NCBI GenBank assembly: GCA_030762935.1
Contig: CM060892.1
Span: forward strand, 89,269,827-89,333,826
Length of the DNA: 64,000 bases
Direction of reading: 5' to 3'
Origin: Hymenopus coronatus
Taxonomy: Eukaryota > Arthropoda > Insecta > Mantodea > Hymenopodidae
The position numbers were made by a program, and so were the translations under genes. Position 1 is the first letter of the stretch. Each line of letters starts with the position of its first letter. Shown in pieces: positions 22,011 through 34,165 of this stretch. A model generated the notes under the pieces. That model did not search any database. It worked only from the letters and a program-made list of their open reading frames with translations, and was not told the DNA's origin.

Positions 22011-22990
22011 ACAAAATCTGATGTGTTCTATTCATATGACTCTCTCTATATATATGTAACAAATTATTGTTAAAAATCTTATTCTTCAATCTACTTCATA
22101 ATAATCGAGATAAACATCAGCAGAAATTGATTCCTTGTGAATATAAGGGAAAGCATCTAATGTGTACCATTCACATGATGTTCTCCAGCGTTGTTAAACA
22201 AACATTTTATTAAAAACATTAATTTGTTATCTACATCATGCTAGTGAAGGTAAACGTAAGTAGAATTATAATTATTACTAGCTGCCTTGTAAGAAGAAGG
22301 AAAATAAGAAAATGTACAGACTAAAGCGACAGTGAAACAATTGTAATTCCAATCCCTTGCCAGGAGTAAAAAAACGGGAAACGAGAAAAAAAATGTATTC
22401 CTCTTTGAGAAAAGTTTAAGTGGCTTCAAATTGAAACGAATAATCTGGAATATCTCGAAAAGTGTTAACTACAAAAAAGAAAGTATATGATTAAAGTCTC
22501 TGCTTTAAAGATATCTTCATGTTTTGTGAAGTAAGTTTTTGTGTATCTCTTACGGTTTGAAAGTTATACAAAAGTCATCCAGAATGAGAGCTCTCCAGAG
22601 CCTATTCCCAGAAAATTCAAGATATACTTACGGTTTCCATAAAAATATATTATACATGCGGTATTTTAATCAAAATAGTTAGAACCATTTTTGAGTAAAT
22701 CAACATTTTCGACAATTTCACCAAATAAAGAGCAGCTTGTGTTGGGGAGACTAGATCTTCGTTTCACATCCTTAGAAGATACTTATCTGAAATATCTAGT
22801 TTGGCATTGTCCAGTCTTTTAGATTTTAGCTGTTATGTTCAAAGACACACACATGTACCTTTTTTTAAAATTCTCTTTTGCGGACCCAGGAGATCTGAAA
22901 ATATACATTTCCGGTGAAATCACAACATTGAATTTTTGGGTGGAATACAATACCTTCTATAACTACTATGTGTATTGTACTGTTACATTT
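22011..22990 (-). repeat. Truncated P head joined to a full P copy
   Basis: The first head (AAAATCTGATGTGTTC) ends at AATATAAGGGAAA near 22150. The next copy's head follows at once (GCATCTAATGTGTACCATTC) and runs to a weak palindromic end (ACTACTATGTGTATTGTAC). The break matches those at 13.38 and 30.50 kb. Confidence 0.8.
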
Positions 22991-23491
22991 ACTTGTTCCA
23001 GAAAGTCATATGCTAATTGGCATAAACATTTAGAAGAACTTTTTTTCACTATTTGTATTCATAAACATTGATCTACTGGACTAAAAGTCTAGCTAGATTC
23101 GAACATAACCACTTCGGCTGGTGGTACTGTAAAAATTTGCAGATTTACAAGCAGACACAGTTTATAAAACATAGATGCAAACTCAACGGCGAAGATAATA
23201 CAGATTGGAGGAAATCATGTTTTGCAAATTAGTCTTGAGGAAGAGGCTTACTCCAGGGAATTTATTTTTAAAAGAAGGTTAAGATTTGCGCAGCCCTCGC
23301 CAGTTGTAGACGACCCGCATTTACAACCTTACAATGCCCCGAGGTGCCGTTCTCTGCAAGAAGGCCCTGCTCGAATACGATTGCACATTTGTAGCTATAG
23401 GGGGTTAATCAAATTCAGGCAGAACGCAGCGATATGACATTTTCTTTTATCTGACTACAGTGAAATAACCTAACTGATCTGAATGGATCTA

Positions 23492-23529
<38 letters not shown>

Positions 23530-23654
23530 TAATTACAATAAAATAATAATAATGATAATGTAACTACTATTTTGAAAGGCGTAAGCTTTCAGCTTCTTTC
23601 ATTGGGAAGGTTGCCACAAGGACAAAGCATTACAAACAAATGAAGAAAGAAATA
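22991..23654. other. Unique DNA, 71-codon frame not supported
   Basis: Contains a GC-richer stretch (23280-23420) with a short open frame that I do not recognise, and an (AAT)n tract at 23489-23526. Confidence 0.4.
23489..23526. repeat. (AAT)n microsatellite
   Basis: About 12 AAT units, followed by imperfect repeats to about 23560. Confidence 0.95.
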
Positions 23655-24512
23655 CAAAAATCTGATGTGTTCTATTCACAAGAAACATCTTTGCAACAAA
23701 TTATTATTAAAATCCTTACGCTTCTATTTACTTCATGCTAATCGAGAAAAAATTAGCAAAACTAGTCTTATTTTATGCTTCCTTGTAAATAGAAGCGAAA
23801 AAAGAAATACCATTGGTTAAAGCGATAGTCAAAAGCTGGTTGCTATGTGTCTGAAGTTCCTTTGTTTGTATGGGCAGAAGTTGACAAATTCCTGTATGAG
23901 AAAAGTATGTTTTTAAAGGTGAAATCAAAAACAAGGAATAACTAAAACACGATCAACTCCACGAAAAAAATGCAAATAACATATTGTGTGTGTTTTAAAG
24001 TGCTCTACATCTTTTATGTAACAAGTTTATGTCCATCCTTACGGTTTAGCAATTATGAAAAGTTCCGTAAAAGTTACCCAGAATGAAGAGTCTTCAGAGG
24101 CTATTTCCAGAAAATTCAAGATATACGTTTTATTTCTCAGATAAGTATCTTTAATATACGAAATTTTAATCAAAATCGTTAGAGCCATTTTGAGCAAATC
24201 AAAATTTTCGACAAAAGTTACATGTAAAGGGTAGTTTGGGGGGGGGATTTTTCTCAAAATCTTCATGTAGCATCTCTGGAAGATACCAAACTTAAACACA
24301 AAGTTTGATATTTTACCTACTTTTTGTGTTTGAGTTATCGTGTTCCCAGACACACGGACACACACGCGGACCTTTTTCTGATTTTTTTTTTTTTTTTGGA
24401 TACAGGGGACCCTAATACATATATTTCCGGTGAAATCTGAGTATCAAATTTTTGAGTGGATTGCAATAACTTCTCTGTACACCATGTACATAGTAAGTGT
24501 AGAGAAAGTTAA
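23655..24512 (-). repeat. P-family repeat, full length
   Basis: Very close in layout to the 12.1 kb copy. Head AAATCTGATGTGTTCTATTC; the TTTCTCT of the head is deleted. TCCTTACGGTTTAGCAATTA, a G-run (24238-24246), the T-run at 24381-24397, TTTCCGGTGAAATCTGAGTA, and the palindromic end (24470-24509). Confidence 0.9.
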
Positions 24513-24652
24513 AGTTCAAGTACGAAAGTGAACAATAAATAATCATAAAAAATGGAGTTAATAAAGTAATAGTTGTATAAAAGATTTATATGTTAAAATT
24601 ATTTATAAGCAATTAATAATGTATTGAATATAAATGTTTTTTCAAAATATTT

Positions 24653-24682
24653 AGATAATAATAATAATAATAATAATAATAA
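24653..24682. repeat. (AAT)n microsatellite
   Basis: About ten ATA/AAT units, between P copies. Confidence 0.95.
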
Positions 24683-24732
24683 TCACACTAAGGGACTCTT
24701 CACTCAGATACGAGTCTCGAAGACTTTATACT

Positions 24733-25135
24733 TTCTCTACCGCTTAGTACAAGGCGTATATCCATTATTTTGATGTAAAGATGTCACCGTGAATACATAT
24801 TTTGAGATCTCTTGAATGTACATAAATTATTTTAGACACAATATCCGTGTGTTTTTGAGCTGCATATCACAGAAAAACGAAAAATCCTTTATTTAACAGA
24901 ATTGATACAAAAGTTCTGCTTAGTCCATGGATGCGAAGCGAAGCTTTTTAACAACATTTGCCCACCCCAAAATTCACTCTATGGAACATTTTTTCTAAAA
25001 TTTTTATTTTCTCAAAATGATCTTAAAATCTTTTATTAAAATACCATGTGTTTAAAATATCCTTTTGAGAACTGAAATGTATACCTTGAATTTTCTGGGA
25101 ATAACGTCTAAAGTCGTTTTCTTTCTGGGGGTTAT
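24733..25135 (+). repeat. P-family repeat, left half
   Basis: Begins with the palindromic end (CTTTCTCTACCGCTTAGTAC), then GTGTGTTTTTGAGCTGC, CCACCCCAAAATTCAC and TTGAATTTTCTGGGAATAAC. It ends at about 25135, before the tail half. Confidence 0.7.
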
Positions 25136-25234
25136 ATTCTGGAGGATATTTGTAGCCAATTGTTATTTAGGTTTTATTATTATACGATGATTTATTAATT
25201 GTATTCTGGTCACTTAATCTTGTCTCGATTTATA

Positions 25235-25765
25235 TCAATTGCTAAAAGTCCTATGTGTTATACTCACATGACTTTTCTATAAATTATTGATAATAAATTG
25301 CAAAAGATTATTCTTTATCTACATAGTGATAGAGGGAAACATTAGAAAAAATGGTTCCACGAGTTCCCCCTAAGTAGAAGGGAAATTAGGTAGCATACAA
25401 GTCAAATCCTTTGAAAGGCCAATCGCTATGTGAAATTTGATTCCCATTATATGGCAAGAGTAAAACAAAAGGGAGATGAAACGAAAGATGCTCCCGTTTG
25501 AGAAAAGCTTTTAGTAGTTTAAAGTTGAAGCCAATAACAAGGAGTTTCTCGGATTATCAGTTATGCAAAATAATTCATACAGGTCTTCAGAGTCTATTCC
25601 CAGACAATTCAAGATATACTTTTTATTTATTTATAAATAGGTTTAATACACGGTATTTTAATCCAAATCGTTAGAGCCATTTTTGAGAAAAAAAACAATT
25701 ACCATGTAATGGGTAGCTTAGGGTGGGGGAATTTTCTTTAAAATTTCCGTGTCCACAGTCCTAGC
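25235..25765 (-). repeat. P-family repeat, right end missing
   Basis: Head CTATGTGTTATACTCACATG at 25250, AAGTAGAAGGGAAAT, CAATAACAAGGAGTTTCTCGG and GTTAGAGCCATTTTTGAG. It stops at TTTCCGTGTCCACAGTCC. Paired with the preceding '+' copy it forms an inverted arrangement. Confidence 0.75.
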
Positions 25766-26159
25766 TAACAACCTACTCGTACCAACCCCGCCTAAAGAGA
25801 AAGCATTGCAACTCGATGTATGATGCACACTTCTAGACTGGACAGCTGCCTCAAATCAATGCTATAAGCGAAAGTTTTTTCTATTATTTTAACGGTATTT
25901 TAGTTTTCATTACTGGAACCAACGAAGGTCTGCGTAGAAGTTTTAATTTCCCAGTGCAATACCGTTGGTAATGGTGCATTATGAGAAGAAACTGGCAAAC
26001 TTCTCAGAAAACAGAAGATCTTAGTAAATGCGGAATTATTTTATTATCCCTGACTATTCTACAATAACATGCAATAATCCCTAGTTTACTAATTAAGTAT
26101 TCTGTTATTGTATTCTTTGAACCTCCATACGATGCAGTACTTTTGCAGAAATTATAATA
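25766..26159. other. Unique DNA, no gene seen
   Basis: No convincing frame or repeat before the LTR cluster. Confidence 0.5.
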
Positions 26160-26305
26160 TATAATACTGCGGCAGCGATATTGGATATGTGATCCCTCTG
26201 ATGTTCGCTCTGGCATGCGGCAGTGAAGATGGAACGTGAGACATCACAGTTCGATGGTAAATAACGGTGGTGCCGTACAGGATCCTTCGGAATGAAAGCT
26301 TCTTC
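26160..26305 (+). mobile_element. LTR 5' fragment, inverted against gag
   Basis: Plus-strand piece matching the start of the LTRs at 26.9 kb (minus) and 27.65 kb (plus): GTGATCCCTCTGATGTTCGC, GGCATGCGGCAGTGAAGATG, GGATCCTTCGGAA. Its right edge joins gag-leader sequence that runs in the opposite direction, so the element was rearranged. Confidence 0.65.
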
Positions 26306-26443
26306 TCTATGCTGAATTGCACTTTTTCAATCTTATCCCCTACCATCTTCTCCATTCCAATTTTCTTTTCTTTCATTTTGGCCAACAAATTCTTTATTAA
26401 ATCCTCATCTTGGCTTCTCTATCCTACTTCTGACACCAACCAG
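26305..26443 (-). pseudogene. gag start and leader of an LTR retrotransposon
   Basis: Minus strand, directly downstream of the LTR end. TTGGTGTCAGAAGTAGGAT fits a primer-binding-site/leader context. An open frame then starts at 26388 with a lysine/glutamate-rich coiled-coil pattern (KMKEKKIGMEKMVGDKIEKV). It is cut off when the frame enters the inverted LTR piece. The annotation as gag is an inference from position and composition. Confidence 0.5.
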
Positions 26444-26891
26444 TGTAACAATTTCACAGTTGACAGTTTGTGGCTGCACACCATCCATGACTGACTAAGC
26501 AGCTCTTTAAATCAGTGCTGCAAACAGTAACAGTGAACTGTTCACTCGACGTCACTTATGGCTGTATGCCATCTTAGCTCACGCCCCACTGCGCGCTAGC
26601 ACTACACTCAAGATTCAGGACAATTCACAAACAACTACTCATTATAATTTTTCCTCCTCTTTATAGCGAGAAAGTTATGGAAAGTTTGGAAAGCAGTAAA
26701 AATAGAAGCTTAGAGAAACGTCTCCAAAGTCGAGAAGAATCACGACATCATGAGAAGAATCTCGCGTTCCGAAGAATACTGTTGCGTCGCGGCTGTTGTT
26801 TGCCATTGAAATGCGATATCTCACATTCCAGCTTCACTGCCGCATGCCAGAGCAAATATGAGAGGGATCCCATCCTGACGACGCTTTCACA
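26444..26891 (-). mobile_element. Long terminal repeat (5' LTR)
   Basis: On minus, begins TGTGAAAGCG and ends AAATTGTTACA, giving the TGT...ACA ends typical of LTRs, 448 bp. It shares the block CTCATATTTGCTCTGGCATG with the LTR at 27.65 kb. The primer-binding-site-like sequence follows its end, which marks this as the 5' LTR. Confidence 0.7.
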
Positions 26892-27646
26892 CTATGTTTA
26901 ATACCTCTCAATGTTAATAGTTTTAACTGTTACTTTAGCAGAATATACTTTAACGAGTGTTTAGCAGTGACCGGGTCCGTAAACTGCTTTGCTACAATGA
27001 AGCTTATACCTTAACGCAAAAATATACCTTTCCTGGAAAACATGGATCAACCGACAAAAACTACTTTTTATCTCATTGTTTATTTTAACTCATTGTCTAT
27101 TGTCAAGGACAAGTTATAAACTCTACTTCCAGATTGGTGAAATCAAATAAATAATAACAAGTCATGTTCTCTAGCAGCTCACAAACCGCCATATATTCAA
27201 CAGAAATTGAATGGTTACAAGAAGTGGTAATGCTGCAGTATTTTCCAAGAGTTTACTTGATTTAATATTTAGGAATTGCAAAGAGTCCTAAATGCTGTGA
27301 GACTTAAAACATATTATTGAAATTATCTGTAGAAACCAAATTCTTCGTACAAGGAGCCCTAATCCATTCGGACTGTAGATCTTTATCTTCAACAAAGGAG
27401 AACAGCACACTCATTTTTTAATCCATTACATGACTACCATTATTATCTGGCAACAATACTTCTGGGGAAACATGCCTTTAACAATAGTATATCATTTAGA
27501 ACCAGTAATATGAAAATATTGCAACAGTTGTACACAAATCAAACATATACTTGCTGTAGCACAACGCCCAAAGACTGTGACTTCACGCTATGTAATAATG
27601 TTTGATGCAAGACTTTGTCGCCCACCTATTTACCTACCTAACCTAT
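26892..27646. other. Unique DNA between LTRs
   Basis: No retroviral-type pol motif, open frame or known repeat was seen, so this is not the body of either LTR element. Confidence 0.5.
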
Positions 27647-28072
27647 TGTGGTAATGCCGTTCCGTGTGTGTGACCTGTCTCATATTCGCTCTGGTATGTG
27701 GCGGTGGAGTTGGAATGTGAGTCATCGCAGCTGGGATGCATAAACAACTCGGAAGAGGATATAACAGGAACCTTCGGGAACGGCACTTTCGGCTCTTCTC
27801 CAAGCTTTGGCTTTGAAAATCTTCGACAAGTTTTCAAACAGTTTGTGACGTCATTTTCTAGTAATAAAGGCAGGAAGATGTGCAGTGTGTGGTAAGTTGT
27901 GAATTGTACTGAGTCGTGAGTGATTGGAGTGTTGGCGCTTAAGAGTTGCGCGAGCCATTAATGGCGTGCGGTGTAAACTATCCACGCGTCGAAACGCCGA
28001 GTGAACTATTTGCAGCAGTAACAAACACTTTATTAGTAAATAATTGTTGAGTCAACAAAGAAATGTGTCACA
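27647..28072 (+). mobile_element. Solo long terminal repeat
   Basis: TGTGGTAATGCC ... AATGTGTCACA, 426 bp, with TG/CA-type ends. It shares CTCATATTCGCTCTGGTATG and GGAACCTTCGGGAA with the other LTR copies. No internal region adjoins on either side. The flanks share at most TAT, so the target-site duplication is not convincing. Confidence 0.65.
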
Positions 28073-28325
28073 TATTTACCTTATCTGCTGATCAATCGTA
28101 CCTGGCTACCCTTTAGGTACATTATATTTTTTAATATTTATATGGCCAAAGATTTTGAATAAAACGCCCGTATATAAATATCAACAAAACATAGAATGTA
28201 CATAATGAATTACCTGTTAATTTGGAAGAAATTCTATATAATCTCGTAAACTCGTAAACGTTAACCGGTAAACGAAAAAGCACTCGTAAAAATATAGACA
28301 TTTTTGACACCAAATTACTTTGCTC
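28073..28325. repeat. Possible very old P remnant
   Basis: Fragments such as AATAAAACGCCCGTATATAAA, GAATGTACATAATGAATTA and CTCGTAAACG recall the middle of a P copy in '+' orientation. A related stretch lies at 28840-29060 (CTTGAATTTTCTGAAAATTGC). Similarity is weak. Confidence 0.3.
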
Positions 28326-28339
28326 TTCCTCTAATTCTT

Positions 28340-28620
28340 AGACCGGCTTTCACATCCCTTCCACAGCCGATGCGATTGGAATAGCCGTGCGCGTTAAGGC
28401 GATAGATTATGAGCTGCAACTCGAATTCGACTAATTGTCAAATGTGCCTCCTGGCTTGGTAGTTAGCAGGCTAGCTTTCACGCTCGAGGATGGGAAGTTT
28501 CGTTTAACCAGCATTATTTCCTTAAGTTCGGAAGTATGAGTAATAAATCTTTAGAACATGAAATCCTAATGCTTAAGTACTCCTCGCCAACCAGTCACCA
28601 AAGAAATAAAGAAAGAGAAA
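28340..28620 (+). repeat. Possible tRNA-derived SINE
   Basis: CCTCCTGGCTTGGTAGTTAGC near 28446 is A-box-like, and CACGCTCGAGGATGGGAAG is a degraded B-box-like stretch. It ends in AAAGAAATAAAGAAAGAG. Single copy, weak. Confidence 0.3.
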
Positions 28621-29635
28621 CAGGGGAAAGGAAGGATTTAAGTACAATAATGGGGTGTTCGTTGACTTGAATGGAAACGAGGTTACATTTTACTGCAGTT
28701 GTATGAAGTAAATTATAAAAAATACTTCAATATAAGCGCAGAAATTTAATATTTTCATAATACAAAACAGCTATAAATGTGTGTATTCCACTGTTGGGGT
28801 GTACAGTATAAATTGAATAATCAAAGGTATTAACATTTTTAAATTTTCAATAGAACTTCTTTTCGTAAACTATGCTAGACAAGGTACATGAAAAATAAAG
28901 TCTTAGTCTTGAATTTTCTGAAAATTGCTTGTGCAGATGTTTAGGTTTGTAAAGAAATCTATATAATCTTGTATAGTGGTAAATGTTAAGCGATAGATGA
29001 AAACGCGCCGAACAAAATAGTAGATCTGTGTAAAGCATACAGTTTGTTTCAAATAACTTTTTAGTGACATCAGTCACTATTGAAAGTTCCGTAATTGGTT
29101 TGAATTTTTCAAAACTTTCGCATTTGTCGTTATTCACCTGTTTCTCACGATTTCATGGAATGAATTTTCAATTTCAATTCCAGCGTATAGCCATTCGTTT
29201 TTAAACATTTAAGGTAAATTTTCTCTGTACCCCTTGTAGCTACAAAGACATTTTTTTTGTTGATTATTTTTCCAAATGTTTGTATCGATTAATATAAAGT
29301 ATTTGGGCATATTTTTATAGAAATAGTTTGTATGTAATAAAAGTTATCGATGCAGAGTAGAGAAGAAATGTGAATGTAACTCATTAGAAGCACACAGAGA
29401 GGAAGTGTGTGTATGTGTTTATTTCTCTTTTTATCTTATTGGATCCGGTGGTCACAGTTTGTAACTGGGTCACAAAAAGGAGCTACCTCGGCAGCTAAAC
29501 AGTCTCTTTCAGGCAAACCCTTCCTGTCAACAGTAGAAACTACCCAAATGGCGGAACATCTGCCTGTTGGCTGACGTTCGTCGAATTAGAGGGTTTTGCC
29601 TAAGTCTATTTTTACTTCATTCTTTAGATCTTCCT
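28621..29635. other. No gene seen; one weak P-like patch
   Basis: Apart from the P-like patch at 28840-29060, I recognise nothing. Composition is AT-rich with a GC-richer stretch at 29440-29600. Confidence 0.4.
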
Positions 29636-30645
29636 TTTTACTTTCTCTACACGTACGATGTACATAGTGTAAAGAGAAGGTATTGTAATGCACTCAAAAA
29701 TTCAATACCGAGATTTCACCGGGAATAAATGTTTTGGGTCCCCCTGAATCCCCCCAGAAAAGCATTTTTAGCAAAAGATCCAGTGTGTGTGCGTGTGAGT
29801 ATCTGTGGATAGCATCTCAAAGACGAAAACTCCGTTAAATACCAAACTTGGTAGATTTTCAATAAATCCTCCCAATCCAAACTACCCTTTACAGAAACAT
29901 TTTTCAAAAATGTTGTATTTTTCCAAAATTTACTCCCATGGTTTTGATTAAAGTACCTTATTTAAGATTTTTATAACAAACGAAATATATATCTTGGATT
30001 TTCTGTGAATAGCCTCTGAAGACCTATTCAATCTGGATTACTTTTATATAACTGGCAAACCGTAAAAGATATACAAAAACTTACTACACAAAAAGATAGA
30101 TCTGATTAAAGCATACCATTTATGTCATATAGATTGTTTTTGCAGAGTTAGCCATTTTTATACATACATATACATATACATATATATTCTGCATTATTGG
30201 TTTCAATTTTTGCCACTTAAACCTTTCTCAATCAAGAAGACATATTTTTGCTCGTTTCTCTTTTGTTTATTCCTGGCAAGCAAAGAGATTGGAATTTCGA
30301 CCGGCTTTTATAGGAAGAGACTGTCGCTTTAGCCCGTGCATTTTCTCATTTCCTTTCTACTTCAAAGAAGCTAGTAATATGATAATTCCCGTTTATGTTT
30401 ATTTTGATTAGCATGATGTAGATAACATTGTTTTGAATAAAACGTTTGTTTACCAAACAGCTAGAGGACATCATGTGAATTGAACACATCAGATCTTTAC
30501 CTCTTCTATTTAAAAAGAACCAAGTAATAAGAACAATTTCTGCCGAAGTTTATCTATTTTCACGTGAAATGGATAGAAAAATAAGTTATTTAACAATATT
30601 TTGTTACAGAGATGTAGAAAAAGTCATGTGAATAGGGTACATCAG
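29636..30645 (+). repeat. Full P copy followed by a truncated P tail
   Basis: Full copy 29636-30497: palindromic end (29640-29680), TTCAATACCGAGATTTCACC, AAATACCAAACTTGGTAG, ATCTTGGATTTTCTG, AACCGTAAAAGATATAC, and tail CATCAGATCTTTAC. It is joined directly to a second tail fragment (30498-30645, CTCTTCTATTTAAAAAGAACC ... CATCAGATTTTT). A TACATA-rich insertion lies at 30160-30190. Confidence 0.85.
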
Positions 30646-31519
30646 ATTTTTCGAGTTAGTTACATTAAGTCATATTTCATAGTCATCTTAAGGAAGAACA
30701 AATGTTGAAAATCGCTAGAAGATTAATTTTGAGTTTTATGCTGTTTAGTAACATAGAATTTTCTCTCTAAGTTGGTATATAAACTATAGCTCTGCGCATA
30801 TTACTCCTAGTTTAAATACTTTTTCTAAGGCTTGTTCTTTGTGCAATGAGTTACATTTTACTTCATCGTTTAGGCTATTTTATTTTTATTATTTACTAGA
30901 TCGACCAGCACGAAGAGAGATTTACAGACTCAGGCAAACAATTAGAAAGACAACGGAAAGGAGCATGATTTGTGGTCATCATATCCCTTCTATCACATAT
31001 TAAAGAGGCCAGCAGAGGTAGGAGAACTATCAATTTTGGTATCGAAATCACTATCAGATAACAGCAGAATATCTTGCTAGAAACGATTTCGGATCCAACA
31101 GATCCTCATCCCAGTTCGCGATGAAGTTGGGCATTTAATACAATTGTTGAATGACAACTTTATTATGAAAGTCTGTAAATTTTGCTAGCAACCATTCCTC
31201 CCCAAACTGGTCAGACCTAGGTGAGCAAAACGCGCAGGAAGGATTTACATAGCAGAGAGTTGCATTGCTTATACGTATAAGATGTCCAGCTGTTGTGGAC
31301 AAGGTACAGAGTCCGCAATCTGAAATAAGCGAAATTTAATTTTTACTATCTATAATAATGCCAAGTGTGACGACGGTTAGGTTTAACACTAAGATATTTA
31401 ACTACTTGGTAAGGCTGCTTCCACAGAATGTGGAATAGTTTACACAATTATAAAACGAGAGACAACGGGGCAGCGCAGAGTAAAGACCATAATTGCCTAT
31501 TTCCAGCAATTAAGTAAAC
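30646..31519. other. Unique DNA, no gene seen
   Basis: The region just left of the 31.5 kb reverse transcriptase may contain its decayed 3' continuation, but no motif is clear. Confidence 0.4.
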
Positions 31520-31890
31520 TCCTCATTTCAATTCAGGTGGCCAAGGTGTTGAGAGAAGTCCGTAAACGAAGAGTTGCAACAGAGAAATAAAAAGAGGGAT
31601 GTCATCAATATGCATGGCTAAATTTAAATGTGGTAAATGTGGGGTTTTGCTGGTCAAGAATTTTAATAACGGTGGGGGGGGGAGCTGCGATAGAATGGAA
31701 AGTTGTGGCACACCGGATTTGCAGATCACACAGAAAACAGAGCTGAAACAATCCTGATTTGGAAGGTGCCTCATGAAGGAGATTTCGAACTAGGTGATTT
31801 AGATAGACAGCCCTGTGTTACGAGGTTCATAGGGCAGACCTGAGTACTATACATGGTCGAATGCTTGTTTAAGGTCGAAAAATGAGAGTA
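31520..31890 (-). pseudogene. Decayed LINE reverse transcriptase
   Basis: On minus, one frame with a few stops reads FDLKQAFDHV (motif A context), ISFMRHLPNQDCFSSVFC, CKSGVPQLSILSQL (the GVPQGS.L block) and FLTSKTPHLPHLNLAMHIDD, where IDD replaces the catalytic YADD. This pattern is that of Jockey/CR1-type LINE reverse transcriptases. The loss of YADD and the stops mean it is dead. Confidence 0.7.
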
Positions 31891-32324
31891 GTGAACTTTT
31901 TGCTATGTATTTATAACTTTATTAATATGCTTAAAATGCATCAACTGCAGGAAAATATTAAAGTTTAGAAACAATATAATGTTATTATAGGAAAGTAATT
32001 TTAAATGTGTTCACAATGTTTCGTGAAATTTTGCACTTGCATCACCATAATGTTTCAAATAAATTGTGAATTTAACCAAAGCGAAAGGTTAGAAAAAGTG
32101 GCGTAGAAACAACAACAAAGCCTTTAGAATTGTCAAGAATATTTTCAAATTATCTCAGTTTCTGCCGATCAACAATGTTACAACATGATCTTTACATATT
32201 CAATTCAATTATCCAAAATTATGAAAGAAAGGATGTATTGTTACAGAATGACATTTTCTCCTACTGAGAGAATAACATCTTGAAATGATTCATAACTGCG
32301 ACAGTTTAAGATTCTTTTTAATTT
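31891..32324. other. AT-rich DNA, no gene seen
   Basis: No repeat or frame recognised. Confidence 0.5.
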
Positions 32325-33105
32325 TTCTACCACGTGCAATGCACATAGTACATAGAGAAAGCATTGCATTCCACAACAAATTGATATAGAGAATTCACAT
32401 GTCACTGAATCCAAAAAGGTATTTTTAGAAAAAACAACATTCCATTAAATAAAAAACTAATATTTCAGTTTAGCATATTTAAAAATGCAAATAGGATATT
32501 TTCAATTATATAATCCATTCCCAAACTACCTATTTCATGGAGCATTTTTCGGAAATTTTGAATTTGTGAAAAATAGCTTTAACAAGCTTGATTAAAGTTC
32601 CTCAGGATAAGATATCTTTATGATAAATGAATCAAAACTTCTCTTTTCTGGAAAACGTCTCTGAAGTCGTCTGCATTCTGGACGATTTTTACATAATTGA
32701 TAAACCATGAGAGCTAGAGAAAATCTTATTTAACAAAATGTGTTATTTTTGCTAAAAAAAAAAAGTAAAATATTTTATTTTCTGTTGAAGTTAAAAATTT
32801 GCGAGATATTTTTGATTATTGGTGTAAATGAATACTTAGGGATGTCGTCATTTGCTTTTCTTTTGTTTCACTGCTTGCCATGCAAAAATGCGAATTTACT
32901 ATGTAATCACATAGTAACCAGCTACAATAATATTTAGTAACGCTTTAGCCTTAGTTGCCCTTCTACGAGGAACTAAGCAAATAACAGTCTTTATGTTATT
33001 GTTTATCTCTATTAGCATGAAGGAGATGGGATATCAATGTATTCAAGAATATTTTGTTGCAGAATAAAAGAGAAATCCATGTGAAAGAAAAACACCAGAT
33101 TTTTT
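32325..33105 (+). repeat. P-family repeat, diverged
   Basis: Palindromic end near 32328-32365 (CTACCACGTGCAATGCACATAG), GCATTGCATTCCACAACAAA, a middle with AAACCATGAGAGCTAGAG, and tail AAATCCATGTGAAAG ... CACCAGATTTTTT. It has diverged more than most copies. The internal palindrome and TG tract are lost. Confidence 0.75.
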
Positions 33106-33364
33106 ATGTGTTTTACGAAGGTATTTTAAACGTGATATAAAATAAATACACATTATGTACAAGCGTAATATGCTAATAATAGGGGAAGCGTAAATGAATA
33201 TTATTTCAGGACCTAGCATTCGTATTGCAATATACTAATGGGAATCCGACTTTTAAAAGCAAGTCACAATGCAATACATTTGAAATTATATCTTGCTCCT
33301 TGCAACACCATGAAATTTAATTTCATAATGCTTTTCCGCTTACTTTTACATACATATATATTTT

Positions 33365-34165
33365 AAAAAGGTCCTTCAGTATTTTTGTGTGATTGTGTGT
33401 ATATATCTTTGAGCAATAGTTGTATACAAGTTCAGAACTTTTAAATGTTGCGAGATTATCAAGAAAATTCTGAACTTCCAAGTTACCCTTTGCTTGAAAA
33501 TGCCTTATTACTTGCTTCCTTGTAAGTAGGCGGGAAATCCGCTAGCGAAAGCGATAGTCAAGCCCTTTAAAAGGTTAGGTAGTTTGGAATTGAAACGAAT
33601 AAAAAGGAATATGTCGAAAACGGTCAATTCTGTAAGGAAACAGTACAAGACATAAATTATGTGTTTTAATGATATCTAAATTTTTGCGTAGTAATATTCT
33701 ATATATGTCTTATGGTTTAACAATTAGGAGAACTTCTGTAAACTCATCCAAGATAAACAGATTTTCAAAGGCTATTCCCAGGAAATTCAAAATATTAGTT
33801 TATTTGTGATGTAAATATGTTTAATATACGACATTTTAATAAAATCGTTAGTGACGTTTTTGAGAAAAAGAATATTTTAAAAAAAAAATCCATGTAAAGG
33901 GTATTTTATAGTGGGGAATTCGTAGAAAATCTTTGTGCCGCAAAGAATATCAAACACAAAATACCAATCTTGGTATTTATCAGTCTTTTCGTTTTGGAGC
34001 TATGCTGTCCACGCACAGCCGGCCCTTTTTCTAAAAAGCCTTTTTCCGAAATCAGGGAGCTGAAAACATACATTTCCAGTGGAATCTTGACATTGAATTT
34101 TTGTGTGGAATAAAATACTTTTCCTATCCTCTATGTACACTGTACATATGGGCTAGAGAAAGCAC
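33365..34165. repeat. Inverted junction of two P fragments
   Basis: 33365-33505 is a '+' fragment (AAAAAGGTCCTTCAG, TG-rich, AAGTTACCCTTTGCTTG). At about 33506 it switches to a '-' copy entered internally (CTTATTACTTGCTTCCTTG) that runs to its palindromic end (34120-34160). The internal palindrome AAATACCAATCTTGGTATTT is at about 33959-33978. Confidence 0.75.

Noticed and set aside
27647..28072. A complete LTR retrotransposon between 26.1 and 28.1 kb.
   Set aside because: The two LTRs are in opposite orientation and the DNA between them has no gag-pol features; they are separate insertions.
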